From Timema cristinae (taxonomy: Eukaryota > Arthropoda > Insecta > Phasmatodea > Timematidae): a DNA stretch of 64,000 bases. The notes beneath the pieces were generated by a model. That model did no database searches. It saw only the letters and a program-made list of their open reading frames with translations, and was not told the DNA's origin. The translations under genes and the position numbers were made by a program. Below are positions 35,520 through 47,640 of the stretch, piece after piece. Location of the stretch: assembly GCA_039000515.1 (NCBI GenBank), contig JBCFYV010000001.1:59144234-59208233 (forward strand). Reading direction: 5' to 3'. Within the stretch, counting starts at the first letter, position 1. Each line of letters starts with the position of its first letter.

Positions 35520-36740
35520 ATATACAATGTAATAAACAATAAATGGTTGTAAGCGATCGCCCAAGTTTTCGACACATTGCATATTATCAAGAATGCTGAA
35601 ATGAATACTTAACATTTGAAAGCACTCTTTACAGCCATTCTATAAAGAATCTTTTTCATGAAAAAAAAATAAGGAATTTAGGCAGTTTATAGTGTTTTAA
35701 TTTCTTAGCTATTTGAACTACCTTAATCTCATTAATACGAAAAAAGGCATTATTATAGAAAAAATACATTATTTTATAGAACATAAATTGGCAAATTTAT
35801 TACTCTGAATACATTAATCTGCATATGGAAAAAAAAAGTTGCACGATCTTCAATTTAGTGAAAACTGCAATTATTATCTTCAATTAAATTATATATTTTT
35901 ATATGTATTTATATTTTAATCAAATGTAAGAAAATGTATACTGTTAGTCAGCTTAAATCTTGGTTCATATGGGATTAACATAAAAATTCAAGTGGTTACA
36001 ATTAAATTGATTATATTGTTCAAATATTTGATAATTTAGGAATACGGCAAGTTTCCACGGTTAAATTTCCTTTCCTTCCATGTAAACATAACATTTGTGG
36101 GTTTATCAAAATGGAAGAAAAGAAAAATTTTGCTCAACAAATGAAGAACAAACAATTGCAATCATAAAATCCTGAATTTTTCAAAATGAATGGACCAACC
36201 ACGGACGTAATTGACGGATATCCGGGCAGAAATGTAATCGAAGAGAGCTCTACTGAAGAATGTATTGTTTGTTTTTTTGCAAGCTAATCAACACATCCTA
36301 GCCCTTGCTACTCTGATGCTTCATCACTGACCGGCCAACGAAATTATAAAACCCTAAGTCCAAACAGTTGACCCACAAAGTATCAGCTTATGTCTGTGTC
36401 TCTGGGCCGACACAACAAGGCTGCTTGATGTACACTACCATAATAAAGCTGAAGTAATGTATTCATGCAAAGCTCGAGAGTTGCCAGTGGTAGTAATGTC
36501 CTTAATGGAACTGACCGATCTAGGAGGTTGTGATTCACTCTTGATTTTAATGAATGAATAGGTTTTTATTTATTCTAAAAATATTTTACAAATTTAATAA
36601 TCTCAAAGCAACCAATAATTTTAAGGAAAATGCATATTTATTTTGAAATCATTTTAAAACTTCAATGATTGTAAAAGATTGTTTAAATCATTAATAACTA
36701 ACTAGGAAACTATATTGTATTTGAAGAGGTGGATAGAAAT
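35520..36740. other. Intergenic AT-rich DNA
   Basis: No open frame with family features and no terminal repeats seen. 36180-36430 is less AT-rich (TCACTGACCGGCCAACG; TCTGGGCCGACACAACAAGG) and may be an old TE remnant that I cannot name. Confidence 0.4.
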
Positions 36741-36744
36741 GTAT

Positions 36745-37030
36745 ATTTTACAATGAAAAGACAAGAACACAGTTCACACTCTCCATTGCTAGCATTGGAC
36801 AGAGAGGTAATGGCTGCCTCTTGAAGAAAAGCACAATCTTCCGACCTATGTTTTATTCTATCGAAGCTCATCAGAAGGGAATGTGAAAAACGTTTTCGAT
36901 AGCATGAAACATAGATTGAAGGATTGGTTGTAAACGATCGATTTTTTTCAAGAGGCAATCATTACCTCTTTGTCCAATGCTAGCAATAGAGAGTGTGAAA
37001 TATGTTCTTTTCATTGTAAAAGCCATATTG
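36745..37030. repeat. ~285-bp imperfect palindrome
   Basis: The left arm (36745-36835: TTTACAATGAAAAGACAAG, CACACTCTCCATTGCTAGCA, TTGGACAGAGAGGTAATGGC) is mirrored by 36938-37030. The loop holds a second inverted pair (TATGTTTTATTCTATCGA / TTTTCGATAGCATGAAACAT). It could form a long hairpin. The inner arm is also the end of the 1.4-kb repeat copy 2. Confidence 0.85.
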
Positions 37031-38215
37031 TGTTAATTCCTACTATATGCAAGGTTGCCACTATTTTCTTATTACAAAATTCTCTGTGTTTTCCAGAGTA
37101 AATTTTCATTTTTCCAGACACAATAGATATTGTAAATATAGAGGCATGTTTTATTGTGCAAGATAAACATGTATTTAAGAATTATCTGGAAAAAGGATGA
37201 GAAATGAATAACCTATATTTTCTAGAAGGAAAAATTGGTTATATTTGCTTTATGCCCTAAATGGAATGAAAGAAGAAAAAAAGTGGAAATACCAAAAATA
37301 CCATTTTGAGTTTAAATGGTTTTTTTTAGAAGAATGTATTACTTGATTTAAAACATTTTAACCCATCTTATAATATATTGTATATTTACTGTATAGACTA
37401 AGTATCCACACAAATCGTGAATAATAATTTACAATAATAAAATTAACATGTGATTTTCCTTGATTATTCAGGTGCATTTCCTCTAAAAAAAACTGCCATC
37501 CTCATCCCTACGATATTATAATAGATATAAAAAAACACATAGTCAAATCTCAATTTAGCGAGGTAATGGAGGGCTACTAAACCCCGTTATATCAATTTCC
37601 ACAGTAAATCTGCAAACCCATCGAGAACTACTAAATACAGTAAGTACTTGAAAAATAAATCAGTAAAATACCCTTAAACAAATTTTTACCACAAACACAA
37701 TTATTAGGCCTAAGGCCCAAAATACCAAATTCGAACCAAATCGTTAAAGTTAGTTTTAAAATTTTCCAAGTTTTTGAAAGAAAAAAAAATCACTCATCAG
37801 TAAACTAAACCTCAACAATATTTTTACCGAAAAAACAGATATATGGTGTTATCTGGGAAGCCAATTAGTCCATATTTATTTATTTTAATCAAAATCGTTT
37901 AAGCCATTTTCGAAAAATATGGAATTCAAAAAATCACTTATCAGTAAACTACCTTTAATTTGAGGGCTAGAGTCAAAATAAAAAAATTCCTGAGATATGG
38001 TCATATCTAGGTATAAAGTTTTTAGTTCAAAATGGTTTTAATATCTTACACTTTTACGAGACGCCTTGGCCAGTTCTCATGTATCATTTTCACCCATTCA
38101 TTTTTCATGAAAATGAAAATGAAAGGAATTTGTTCACATGTTTCATTGAACAGGATGTGACTGACCACCTATCATTTGTTTATCACGCTACTTAAACACC
38201 ATTTTTGAGAACTCT
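36945..38215 (-). repeat. ~1.4-kb interspersed non-coding repeat, copy 2
   Basis: Reverse-orientation counterpart of 11095-12500 with many small differences, so the two copies are old. Matching landmarks: CTCTTTGTCCAATGCTAGCA, AAGATAAACATGTATTTAAG, CAGTTCTCATGTATCATTTT. No coding region. Confidence 0.75.
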
Positions 38216-38561
38216 TACAAGGCAATGTCTGTAATTAAGCGCCACAAATCTCGTAAAGGCTGTCTAGTTTGTCAACATGAGTTGAAACTTGAAAACAAAT
38301 GAGGATTAAATCCAATAAAAGTTGCAAGTGGTTGCAGTGTAGCGTTTAATTACAATTAATCTTTACATTCAGAGAAAATGAATTCATTAATTCCTCTACG
38401 TGTTCTCACTGTTTATTTTGTTTTAATTTTTCAATAATGATCATTAAAATGAACAAAAGTAGAACTCCTTTTCACTTTTGGTGAAAGCTTCCAACAATGA
38501 TTCAGTCTAATGAAATGAGTGTTTTGACATTCATTTTGTATTCATTTTTAATGATTCATTG

Positions 38562-38827
38562 TGTTACAGTTATTATTTACTACTTTTATTTCTAAACTAA
38601 AACATTACAAAGAATGATTACTTATTAATACTTCTATTAAATACACGTCTTAAATTTGTCGCACACGTTCATTACAATGTGGAAACACACACGCTAGTGT
38701 TGACACTCTCAGCCCCGTTGCTCGACTGACTCTTGTCCGTTGGAATGTTCCCCACCCCTTGCTGTGAGGGTAGGCCCAAGCCTGGTGACTCTTCAGGGCT
38801 GGCTCGAGCATGGTCTTGTTCACTACA
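38562..38827 (-). repeat. Gypsy 3' LTR (left copy)
   Basis: 266 bp, bounded by TGTTAC and CTACA on the + strand, matching 43229-43509 with substitutions and indels. On the inner side, the reverse strand ends in a purine tract ACGAGGGGGGTAG directly against the LTR, as expected of a polypurine tract. Confidence 0.88.
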
Positions 38828-39482
38828 CTACCCCCCTCGTAAATTGGGCACAGCCCAGTGCCCACAAAATTATACCCAGCTTGATACCACTCTGGTACAC
38901 ATGAGTCTCGTTTTGGGTAGCGTCGTTCGGACTCCATCCCTTGCTCGCACATTCGTGTTTATTGAAGCTGCTCCCTCAGTCCTGCTGGTACCAGTTTTAC
39001 CTAGAGGTGCTCTTGTTGGAGAGGGTGGGTGTTTTTACCCTCACGTGACAGTTGGTTTGACCGTGCCTTTTCCTTCTCCCATTTTTCAGGTTCTACAAAC
39101 TTAGGAGCTTTTTATTCTCACCTTCGGTGTCTAGAGCTTGGTACAACTTGAGCCTGTTGAAATGTACAACTAAGCGCTTTTGGCCTTTCTTAACACGATG
39201 CGTGACATTGGAAACTCATTTTATTATCACGTAAGGCCCTTTCCATGGGCAGTGTAGTTTCGGTGAGCATCCACGTTTAACGGCACTGCTAAGTAGCCAC
39301 ACTCGCTGCCCTTACTCATAAGGAGAACATGAATATCGTCGATCATAAAGAGTCTTCTGTACGTGTTTGCAGTTTCCCAGTTTTTCTCGGACTTTTTCAT
39401 ACGCCAACTCGAAACGGCTTCGCATGGCTTGCACAAATAAGGTTTCATTAAAAATCACATGGGTGACTGAATGCAACATCGA

Positions 39483-41576
39483 TTAGTAGTCGTACATCTC
39501 GCCCAAACATGAGATAAAACGGTGTGTACCATGTTGATTCATGTTGACTATACCTGTATGATAACATGACTTGGGGGAGGAAGTTGTCCAGTCATTGTGT
39601 TTCAACATGGCTAAAAGTGTGTGGTTAAACCTTTCGGTTAATCCATCTGATTGGGGATGGTATGGTGTAGACCTTGTTTTCCTGATTCTCAGAAACAAGC
39701 ACATTTCTTGAAATATCTTGGCTTTGAATTGACGCCCTTGGTCACTGTGGGTTTTATCAGGAGCTCCAAACCGACATACGAATTCCTCAATTATTATCCT
39801 TGACACTGTCACAGTTTCCTGATTAGGCATAGCATATGCTTCTATCCACTTCGTGAAGTGATCCGCTACAACCAGGATGTATTTATTGTTTTGGGCGGTA
39901 GTGAGCCCAAGATGTCTACGGAGATCCGCTGTAATGGGTATCTGGTCGACGATTGATGAGTGGTGCTCTTGCAGCCATATTTGGGGATTTCTTACGTGCA
40001 CAATCATGGCAGGCTTTACACCACACCTTCACATCTTCCAGATGCCCAGGTGATCTGTTGGTGAACTATGGAGTGCCTCCATGACTTCATTTCTTAGGTC
40101 TGGTAGAAATAGCTGAAGTCTGTTGTTCCTAATATCTCCCTCCTCCTGTCGATACACCAAACCGTCCCTTAGTGTCAAACTATTCCACTGTTCCCATAGT
40201 CTTAACACCTGACGACTTTCTTGCACGATTGTGTCTCGGGGGTTGTTCTCCCACTTTACACCACTGTACTGCATGTTTAACTACAGATTCTTCTTCCTGT
40301 TTCTTCTGTAGTTCTTCTAGCGACCATCCAAAGCTGTTGATCGCAAGAAAACTCACATCCAGTTCTTTACTTAAACTTCCCTTGAAATGGTTAGGCGCTT
40401 CAAATGCATCTTCTTCACACTGTCTCTTCCACATTGTTGGCATGGCCGTCGAGATAGCCCATCAGCATTCGCATGGGACTTGCCACTTCGGTGTTGCACT
40501 GTGAATTCAGCTCAGCAAGTTGTTCCAGCCAGCGTGCAACCTTTCCTTCTGGCTCTTTGAAAGATTGAAGCCAGCGTAAGGAGCTATGGTCTGTTCTGAC
40601 AATAAATGGCTTGCCGTATAAATAGAGCCGAAAAGTCTTGTGGCAACAACTAGAGCTAACATTTCCTTTCTTGTCACACAATAATGTCACTCTGCCTTTG
40701 TCAATGTGTGACTCATCTAAGCTACTATCTTCTCTTCACCATCACATTTAATGCTCAATACAGCACCTATACCTATATTGCTTGCATCTGTATCTATAAT
40801 AAAGTTATCTTCAGGTGAAGGAAATGACAGAACAGGACTGGAAATAAGGTGTTTCTTTAGATCTTTGAAAGCTGTTTGATCCCAGGTAAACCGTTCACCT
40901 GTTTGTGTAAGCTTGTAAAAAGGAGCAGCCACGTTTGCAAAATTTTAATAACTTCGTAATATGAAGCAGTTCGTAGTATTCCCAAATTCCTATATGTCTT
41001 TTGGTGCCGGCCACTCCTCAACAGCACGCACCTTCTGTGGATCTGTTGAAATTCCCCGTCCCAAGAAATTGACTTGAGGCTGCATGAGCTGACACTTTAA
41101 GGCTTCAGTTTTAACCCTGCCTCTCACAAATGCGAGAATACTTCTTGAAGTCAAACTAAATGTTTTACCATAAACTATTACGTCATTTACGTAAACCAGT
41201 GTGAACTTCCACTGCAACCAGCTAAAATTAAGTCCATTAGACATTGTAAAGTGCTAGGTCCATTGCACACACGTAGGGTAAGACTTTGAATTCATATAGC
41301 CCCCCTTCCCCTGTTGAAAATGTGGTTTTTTGGGCGATCCTCGGGGGCCACTTCACATTGCCAGTACCCTGATGCCACCTATCTAGGGTACTGAACGATG
41401 TTGCACCTCCTAGTGAGTCCAGAAGATCGTCGATCCGTGGAAGAGGGTAAACATCCTTTTGTGTTACTGCGTTTAGCTTCTGTAGTCCACACAGAATCTT
41501 GTTGTTCCGTCCTTTTATTTTTGCACAAGGACAATGGGAGAACTCCATGGAGATGACGACGGTTGTATAATATCAT
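39483..41576 (-). pseudogene. Gypsy pol remnants: RT, RNase H, integrase
   Basis: RT (40990-41576) shows DVYPLPRIDDLLDSLGGA and FTLVYVNDVIVYG; the usual YVDD is YVND here, which would abolish catalysis. The RNase H connection (40717-40932) has DTDASNIGIGAVLS, and 40415-40690 has VRTDHSSLRWLQSFK. Integrase (39483-40007) retains the three acidic positions: VVADHFTKWIEAYA, THSDQGRQF and GLTERFNHTL. At least five frame breaks separate the pieces. Confidence 0.88.
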
Positions 41577-41620
41577 CTGAGATCATGTCCTCCACTACTC
41601 GGCTGCTTCTTCCCGCCGGT

Positions 41621-43180
41621 CTATTGGTGGCTGCCTGACAGGAATAGCACTACCTGTTTCAATGTGATGATAAATACGATTAGTTCTCCCAGGTCATTTG
41701 ATTCCTTGGAGCAGATATCACTAAACTCGTTTAGCAAGCTGCAAAGTCTTTGACGCTCTTCCTGGTCCAATTTGCATTTTGTCAAGTCAAAAAGATGTTC
41801 TACTCGTTCATCACTCGTGTTTATTTTCCCAATCGTTTCAACTGGCATCTTTTGAGGTACTTCAAAGAACTTGCCTATCGTCGTACCTGCGCGCAATGTA
41901 ACTGGCGAGGGACCTGGGTTAATAAGTCTAATTGGTAATTCCTTGTTATGTATACTTGCCAATACATGGGTAGCCATAACTCCGTGCTTCTCCCTAAGGT
42001 TGGCCGAAGGCTCTAACAATCCAGTCACTTTATCATGAGCTGTGTTAACCGACCCACGAGTGAACACCTCACTATATGATGGTACTATCATTGTTTTGTC
42101 CATCCTACTATATAATAGATTTCTGATAGAGAAAAAGGCTTTCAAAAAACCATTCCTATGCCGAACAAACTTTACTATCCCCGAGTGAATGCTTCTCAGC
42201 CAGCGCACGTTCTGTGATTGTGGGTAGATCCTCCTCGAGTGGCACCGTTTACCGGTCTTTGTGAAGCCTCCCTATTCAGCGCACGTTTTGCGGTTCTGCG
42301 TGAAGCCGCCTTGTGTGTCGTGCGTTTCACGGCACCGTGTGAAGTCCCGGCCAGCATGAACTCGTTCACACTGACCGCTGGCCATTTCCCTAAGGGCACT
42401 GTACCCGTCGGTGGCAGTTTTCGCCACACGCCCAGCATTTAATTGATCGGCCAGATGATGATTGTAACGGGCGTCGGTCACCCTGCTCCTGTGATGCAAA
42501 AGTATTGTTGATAATTGCTGTATTGCTGTCATCATGGCCTGAAGCGTCTTTTGTTGTTCCTGAAGCAGCTTGCCTATATCTTGCAGAGTAAGAACCACTA
42601 CCATGCCTGGAGGGTTGGTGGGCGTCTCATTGCCACTTGTGTGGGTTGGTAGCGTCCTCGAATGTTCCACTTCGAGGGTGGATTCTGTTTCTACAGCAAC
42701 AGTCATAGCTTCGACAAGCATTTTAGGTCTAGTCTGTCACACAAATAAACGCAATTTCGCGTCATTTAACGCTTCTATAAATTGGTCCTTGGCGAGAACA
42801 TCTCTCAGAGCCGCATCTAGATTTGGGAAAGCTTTAGCTGAAAGTTGACGTAAATCCAGCCCAAGCGACGGGAGTGGTTCCGCGGGTGCATGACGTCGAT
42901 TACGAAACATGGCTTTAAAAAGTTTGTCTCTTTGCGCCGGGGCCAGAGCTTGTTTTAATCCATTTTTAACTTTAGAATATTGTTTTGGTTCTTCTTGGTC
43001 CAAAACAAGATATGATTGTAACGCTTTAACCGGCCAAACTTTCCGCAAGATACGCGCACTTCGTTGCATCATCCGACCAATTGTTTACTGTGGCCACTAA
43101 CTCAAAATGTGTGATCCACTCGGACACATCACTTTGACCGTCGAATGTTCAAGGCATTAATACAGCACTAGCCATTGTAG
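41621..43180 (-). pseudogene. Gypsy gag and protease-region remnants
   Basis: A gag-like start at about 43174 (MASAVLMP, then TGA, then FDGQSDVSEWITHFELVA) continues in broken frames through 42737-43072 and 42272-42721. The protease-to-RT linker region is 41621-42208 (PVTLRAGTTIGKFFEVPQ). No zinc knuckle is visible. The 66-bp stretch 42102-42167 is shared with 2962-3027. Confidence 0.7.
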
Positions 43181-43228
43181 TTTAATATAGTATAATATAA
43201 TAACGTACTCTCCCACCACTACCACCAC

Positions 43229-43509
43229 TGTTACTGTTCTTATTTACTACTCTTATTTCTAAATTACAACATTACAAAGAATGATTACTTATTAATACGT
43301 CTATTAAATACACAAGTCTTGAGTCCATCGCACACGTCCATTACAATGTGAAAACACACACTCTAGCCCCATTGCTCGACTGTCTCTTGTCACACCTGTC
43401 TGGTTTAGCCCTACACTCAGCCTGTTGGAATGTCCCCCACCCCCTTGCTGTGAGGGGTGGAACAAGCCTTGTGATTGTTCGGGGCTGGCTCAAGCATGGT
43501 CTCGCTCGC
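43229..43509 (-). repeat. Gypsy 5' LTR (right copy)
   Basis: 281 bp, TGTTACTG to GCTACA on the + strand. The adjacent inner sequence on the reverse strand (GTGGTGGTAGTGGTGGGAG) is where a primer-binding site should be, but I do not match it to a specific tRNA. Confidence 0.88.
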
Positions 43510-43551
43510 TACAATTGAAAATGACGCATGAGAACTGGTTTTAAACTAGCA

Positions 43552-43795
43552 TAGGAATTATACGATACCAGTATCGATACTTTTCTTTCGATACCAGATA
43601 TTTTAGTATTGATACCAACCTTTTGATATTTACTAATATCAATACTTTTTACCCGATAACAAAAGACTTTAATATACCTACTTTTCTCCTTTTACTTCCT
43701 TTATTTTTCTATCGCTAAATGAAAGTATTGATATACTTCTCGTTAATTTTTATCATACTCAAATATCGATATTTAACCAGTATTGCATATCCCTA
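43552..43795. mobile_element. Short MITE with TAGG...CGATA termini
   Basis: TAGGAATTATACGATACCAG at the left and, reversed, TAGGGATATGCAATACTGG at the right form imperfect inverted termini. The interior is rich in GATACC/TATCGATA motifs. Non-coding. A similar phrase occurs near 26040-26095. No convincing target duplication. Confidence 0.55.
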
Positions 43796-44298
43796 ACACT
43801 GCAATAAAACTGGAGAGAGAGAAATCTGAGAAAAAATAACTGTGACCTTGAAGAAAAGGGTGATAGAAGTGGGCTAGTCCATTTCACAGGGGGGTGAAGA
43901 GGTAAAGTAGCTATGTGTGGAGACAAATACAATTGGTCATTTTTACAACCACTCTAATTTTACAACAGACTAGCAGGCTGGAGTCAATATTTTCATACAC
44001 TTTTCCTTAACAGTATACCCCAATTTTTTTTGTATCCTAGTCACTGGCAGCAACCAGGTAAATCCACCTTCACTAAATCAAGAGTTGACTGTAGTAAAAA
44101 TGTTAAAACCCATCAAATTTAAACAGAAAATATTGACACCTTGGCGATTTCTAAGAAATTAAAAATAGCCAAAATGGCAAGATAGGTATAGTACAGTCTT
44201 AAAAGATCATGCTACAAAAACAATAATATCTTTCCACAGGAGTTATCTTTTTTAAACACCATACAAATAACACACCAAAAGCCAAAGAATGAATTCAT

Positions 44299-45039
44299 TC
44301 AACTGTCAGCAGAAACACGTGCCAGCAGCATGGGCTTGATGGAGCTGGGGGATGGGGTGGATGAAACAAGACTTTGTGGTATTGGCGGGGGTGAGTGGAG
44401 GAAGCCAAAAAGGTGCAGCATTTGCCGAACAAGTGTCTCGGTTGCACCAAGGACTTGTCTCAGGCTGATGAGGTGATGGTAAGCATAATCATCATAAATG
44501 AGATGTGTTCCAATCAGACTGCTCAGTTCTCCAGTTACAAATTTTAGACTATATTGTTCCTACTATTCTAACCTTGAAAGAACTGTATTGCCCAAGTTCA
44601 CCAGTAAATTCTAGCTTTTTGGTAAAATTGCCTGTTTTCCAGGTGTGTGACCAACCTGTATATATTTCTATTCACCTTCCAGTACCTTCTTATAAATATA
44701 ATACAATTAACCCATAAAGGGAAAGAGGTTTTCCTAGTTGGTCATTTAACGTCGTACTAAGGTTGGATGAAGGAACGATTCACACATCTGTGATGTCAGC
44801 TGGGCAAGAATGCATCAGGTATTTTAGCAAAGTATCTCCAGAATTTTGAAGTTCAATTTCTTTCTTGGGACCAATGGAAGGCTGAAAAGTCTGAGGATGT
44901 ATAGTTCCAGACCTCACGTATTTGTCTCGGCAGATTGCTGCTGAACAAGGGAAAGAGCCTACCTTGTGATTCAGTGTCTTGCACGTCGAGTCAGCTCGTC
45001 AAAGTATGTGTGTCTGACTCCAAGAACCAAGCTTGGGAG
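44299..45039 (-). CDS. 3' end of a spliced host gene, family not recognised
   Basis: Last exon 44299-44559 (acceptor TAG|GAACAAT) encodes 86 residues ending LARVSADS and TGA. It contains FVTGELSSLIGTHLIYDDYA, HHLISLRQVLGATETLVRQM and a proline-rich stretch, and is notably GC-rich for this window. The preceding exon runs from about 44937 or 44940 to 44786 (donor GAT|GTGTGA) and joins in phase: CRDKYVRSGTIHPQTFQP, then GPKKEIELQNSGDTLLKYL. A further upstream exon is likely at 44985-45039 (LPSLVLGVRHTYFDELTR; weak donor GTGCAAG, 44-bp intron, phase compatible). More 5' exons must lie at higher coordinates; 45385-45450 (after CTTCTTTTGCACACAG, CGTARYLKINDESLLPQL) is a weak candidate. I do not recognise the protein. 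Confidence 0.6.
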
Positions 45040-45499
45040 CTGAAAGCTAACTTTAGGACATGACCAGGAGGAGGGAGGTTCCCTCGTTTATTTTTAAAGT
45101 TAGGCAAGGGACAAATTTGGCGTTTAATCCCTTAGATGTGAAGATGAAATAACGTTTTGAAGTACAATACGGATATTGTGACAAATAGAACTTGCAATTA
45201 TTGTAATAATTTACCTGAAATCTTTTAAAGTGAATAGGTATGTCTTTAAATTGAGAACAGTACTAGGGGGGGTATGAGACGAAAAGTTGAGTGTAACGAA
45301 ATCATTCAGTAAGGTTTGCCTTAATAATTTATAAAGTATTAAAGGTAGGCAAACCAAACTGATATAATTGGATAGCTGAGGCAATAAAGATTCATCATTG
45401 ATCTTCAGATAGCGCGCTGTGCCACACTGTGTGCAAAAGAAGGGGGACAGGGGGGTGGAAGATCTCATTGAGATCTATTGATTTAACTAATAATACTTA

Positions 45500-47150
45500 A
45501 ATTTTATTACAGTGTTGGTGAAGAATATATGGATTGAAGTTTAAAAACTCTGGAAATTTTACAATGACACCTATATTCACCGGAAAGCCAGCAAGAAATA
45601 TGCCAAACGTATACACGGTGCAAAATAAAAAATAAAAATATACAACGGGAAAGAGCAGCTCGTCGGCTATCCAATAGTACCCCAATATCTATGTTGGAAC
45701 GAATATGGAAGTATCAGGAGCGAAATAAAATTTAAGCGGCGCACCGTATTCATGTAAAACCCCTCTGGCCGTGCACAAAAACAGCCATACCAATTTTTTT
45801 TTATTAAAATGTAGTTGATTAGTAATTTAAGGGTAATGATAAATTAATGTTTGAAGAACAGTCTGAAATTGTGTCAGATAAAATATTCTTTTACTGTAAT
45901 TGTTTACCTAATCTCTTCGATTAAAATCTACTGTACATTTAAGTTTCATTATAATTTAAGGATAGTGATGAAATGAAGATAATAGTGCTTTGATGAGAAG
46001 GGGTCCCCAACAAAGTAGAGTTGCCTTTTTGTTAGAAGTAAAGGGTCACTTAAAACCTTAACGTTTGAGTGTGTTTTTCAGTCAACCTTTTTAGTAATTT
46101 CTTGAATCGAACCATATTTATTTATTATTCAAAATAGGGGTGTGGGGAGGTTCTATAGTCCTGGGTGACACGATATCCAAAGTTTCTTGGTGAGGATGCT
46201 GTTCGGGATTGAGGCTGAGGAATTCCTATTTTTAACAACCGGGAGGACCACTGAATTAAGCAACTCAGACTTTACTATTATTTAATGTATCACACGCACA
46301 AAAAGAGGACCCTGTTCGGTCGCTTCATTTTAGACAAAACTACAGGCCCATGGCAATAGAAAATGATAGCAAAACAAATGAGCATAGAAAAATGCAAAGA
46401 GACACAATACACAACAGATGCCTTGCTTAAGAGCACATTTGATGTCACATATAAGCGGGAGACATGATTCTCATAGCTATTTTATGTTTAGGTATGTAAT
46501 ATTTGAAAGAAATAGTGAACCTTGTTTGTTTGCCTCGTGTTTCCCTTGTTGATATAACTAGGAATGTTTGAAATTCCTGCGGGAACATTTCCTGTTCCTG
46601 ACCTGATTGTCTGGACAGAAATGCTATAATCTTGAAAATTTCAAGAAAAGTCCTAGAATTATTCTTCCATTACCGAATATCTAAACATTGGGTAACACAT
46701 TTTTAGGTTTTCTAATATTATTTAATATTTGAATGTATTTAAGTTATTTTGGTTAGTACATTTATTTTAAATTTCACTTAAAACAAATAAGATATCTTAA
46801 CTCAATAGATTTCAACTAAGTCACCCACCATGTTGAAGTGTTGTGCACTTTATAGAGTTACTACTATTAGACTACGCCTCAAATCTATATCCATCAAGAA
46901 CATGACATAGACTATTAGTGATAGGATCACCAAGCAATAGTAGAGCATGTATATTCTAGGGATTATAAGTATATTTCACTTTGGTGCTATTACTAAATTG
47001 GTGTCTGATTTGTATTCAGTTGTAAACTTTATGTTTAAATTTCCACTATTAGGTACTATGTATTCATTTAACAAATTAAATATTGCACATGTTTTAAGAT
47101 GGTAGGAGCAAGTTTTCTAATAATTAATTATACATTTTTAATTCCTGTTC
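45500..47150. other. Gene-poor interval
   Basis: No supported coding region. 46140-46270 is less AT-rich and may be TE-derived. This is where upstream exons of the - strand gene ending at 44299 might lie, but none could be chained confidently. Confidence 0.4.
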
Positions 47151-47269
47151 TGATCTTCATGCGATTCTAAAATTTTTGTTCTCGATCTCATCTCAATTGT
47201 TGAGTCTCGTTCTCGACTTGAACAACAACAAAAACTTGGTATTGCACACCAATAAATATGTTTTTTTAT

Positions 47270-47400
47270 TATTATTAATGGTTCATTCGATAGCGTGTCT
47301 GTCTATTGAGCTTAGGGTCCAGGGTTTTATTCCCAGCATGACCGGAAAATGTATCATTGGTGAAATGTGGGTTTCAACTTTTGTAGTGATGAATTAACAG
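47270..47400 (+). mobile_element. tRNA-like SINE fragment
   Basis: GATAGCGTGTCTGTCTATTG followed by CCAGGGTTTTATTCCCAGC gives an A/B-box-like pair. The body GAAATGTGGGTTTCAAC then diverges from families A and B. Confidence 0.4.
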
Positions 47401-47504
47401 CTGGGGGCTGGCTGTCGTGTCCGCTTTAAGATCTGCAGGACTCAAAACAATATACTGAATTTGTTGTAATTGCCGATACAGAGCTACCCACAATGGTGTT
47501 CGAT

Positions 47505-47640
47505 CGATCTAAGGCGTTATACTCTCATTACACTGTCACTGTTAGTAAGTAATCAGGTTGAAGATCAAATCCTGGCATGGTCAAAGATCTATTATTGGTA
47601 AATTGTCAGATTAATATTAGACTAGTTAGTGAGTCATGTA
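47505..47640 (+). mobile_element. tRNA-like SINE fragment
   Basis: GGTTGAAGATCAAATCCTGG is a B-box-like motif with a short body (ATTATTGGTAAATTGTCAGA) resembling the preceding fragment, suggesting a third SINE family. Confidence 0.35.

Larger units (their letters stand above)
38562..43509 (-). mobile_element. Ty3/gypsy LTR retrotransposon, complete structure, decayed
   Basis: Two LTRs enclose gag-like, protease, RT, RNase H and integrase segments in standard gypsy order (pol ends with integrase), all on the reverse strand. The 4-bp flanks ATTG (38558-38561; 43510-43513) are identical and read as the target duplication. The LTRs differ by indels (266 versus 281 bp) and all coding segments carry stops or shifts, so it is an old insertion. 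Confidence 0.92.

Noticed and set aside
38650..39104. Open frames on both strands of the left LTR region
   Set aside because: They lie within the gypsy LTR and adjacent untranslated interior, with no protein similarity.
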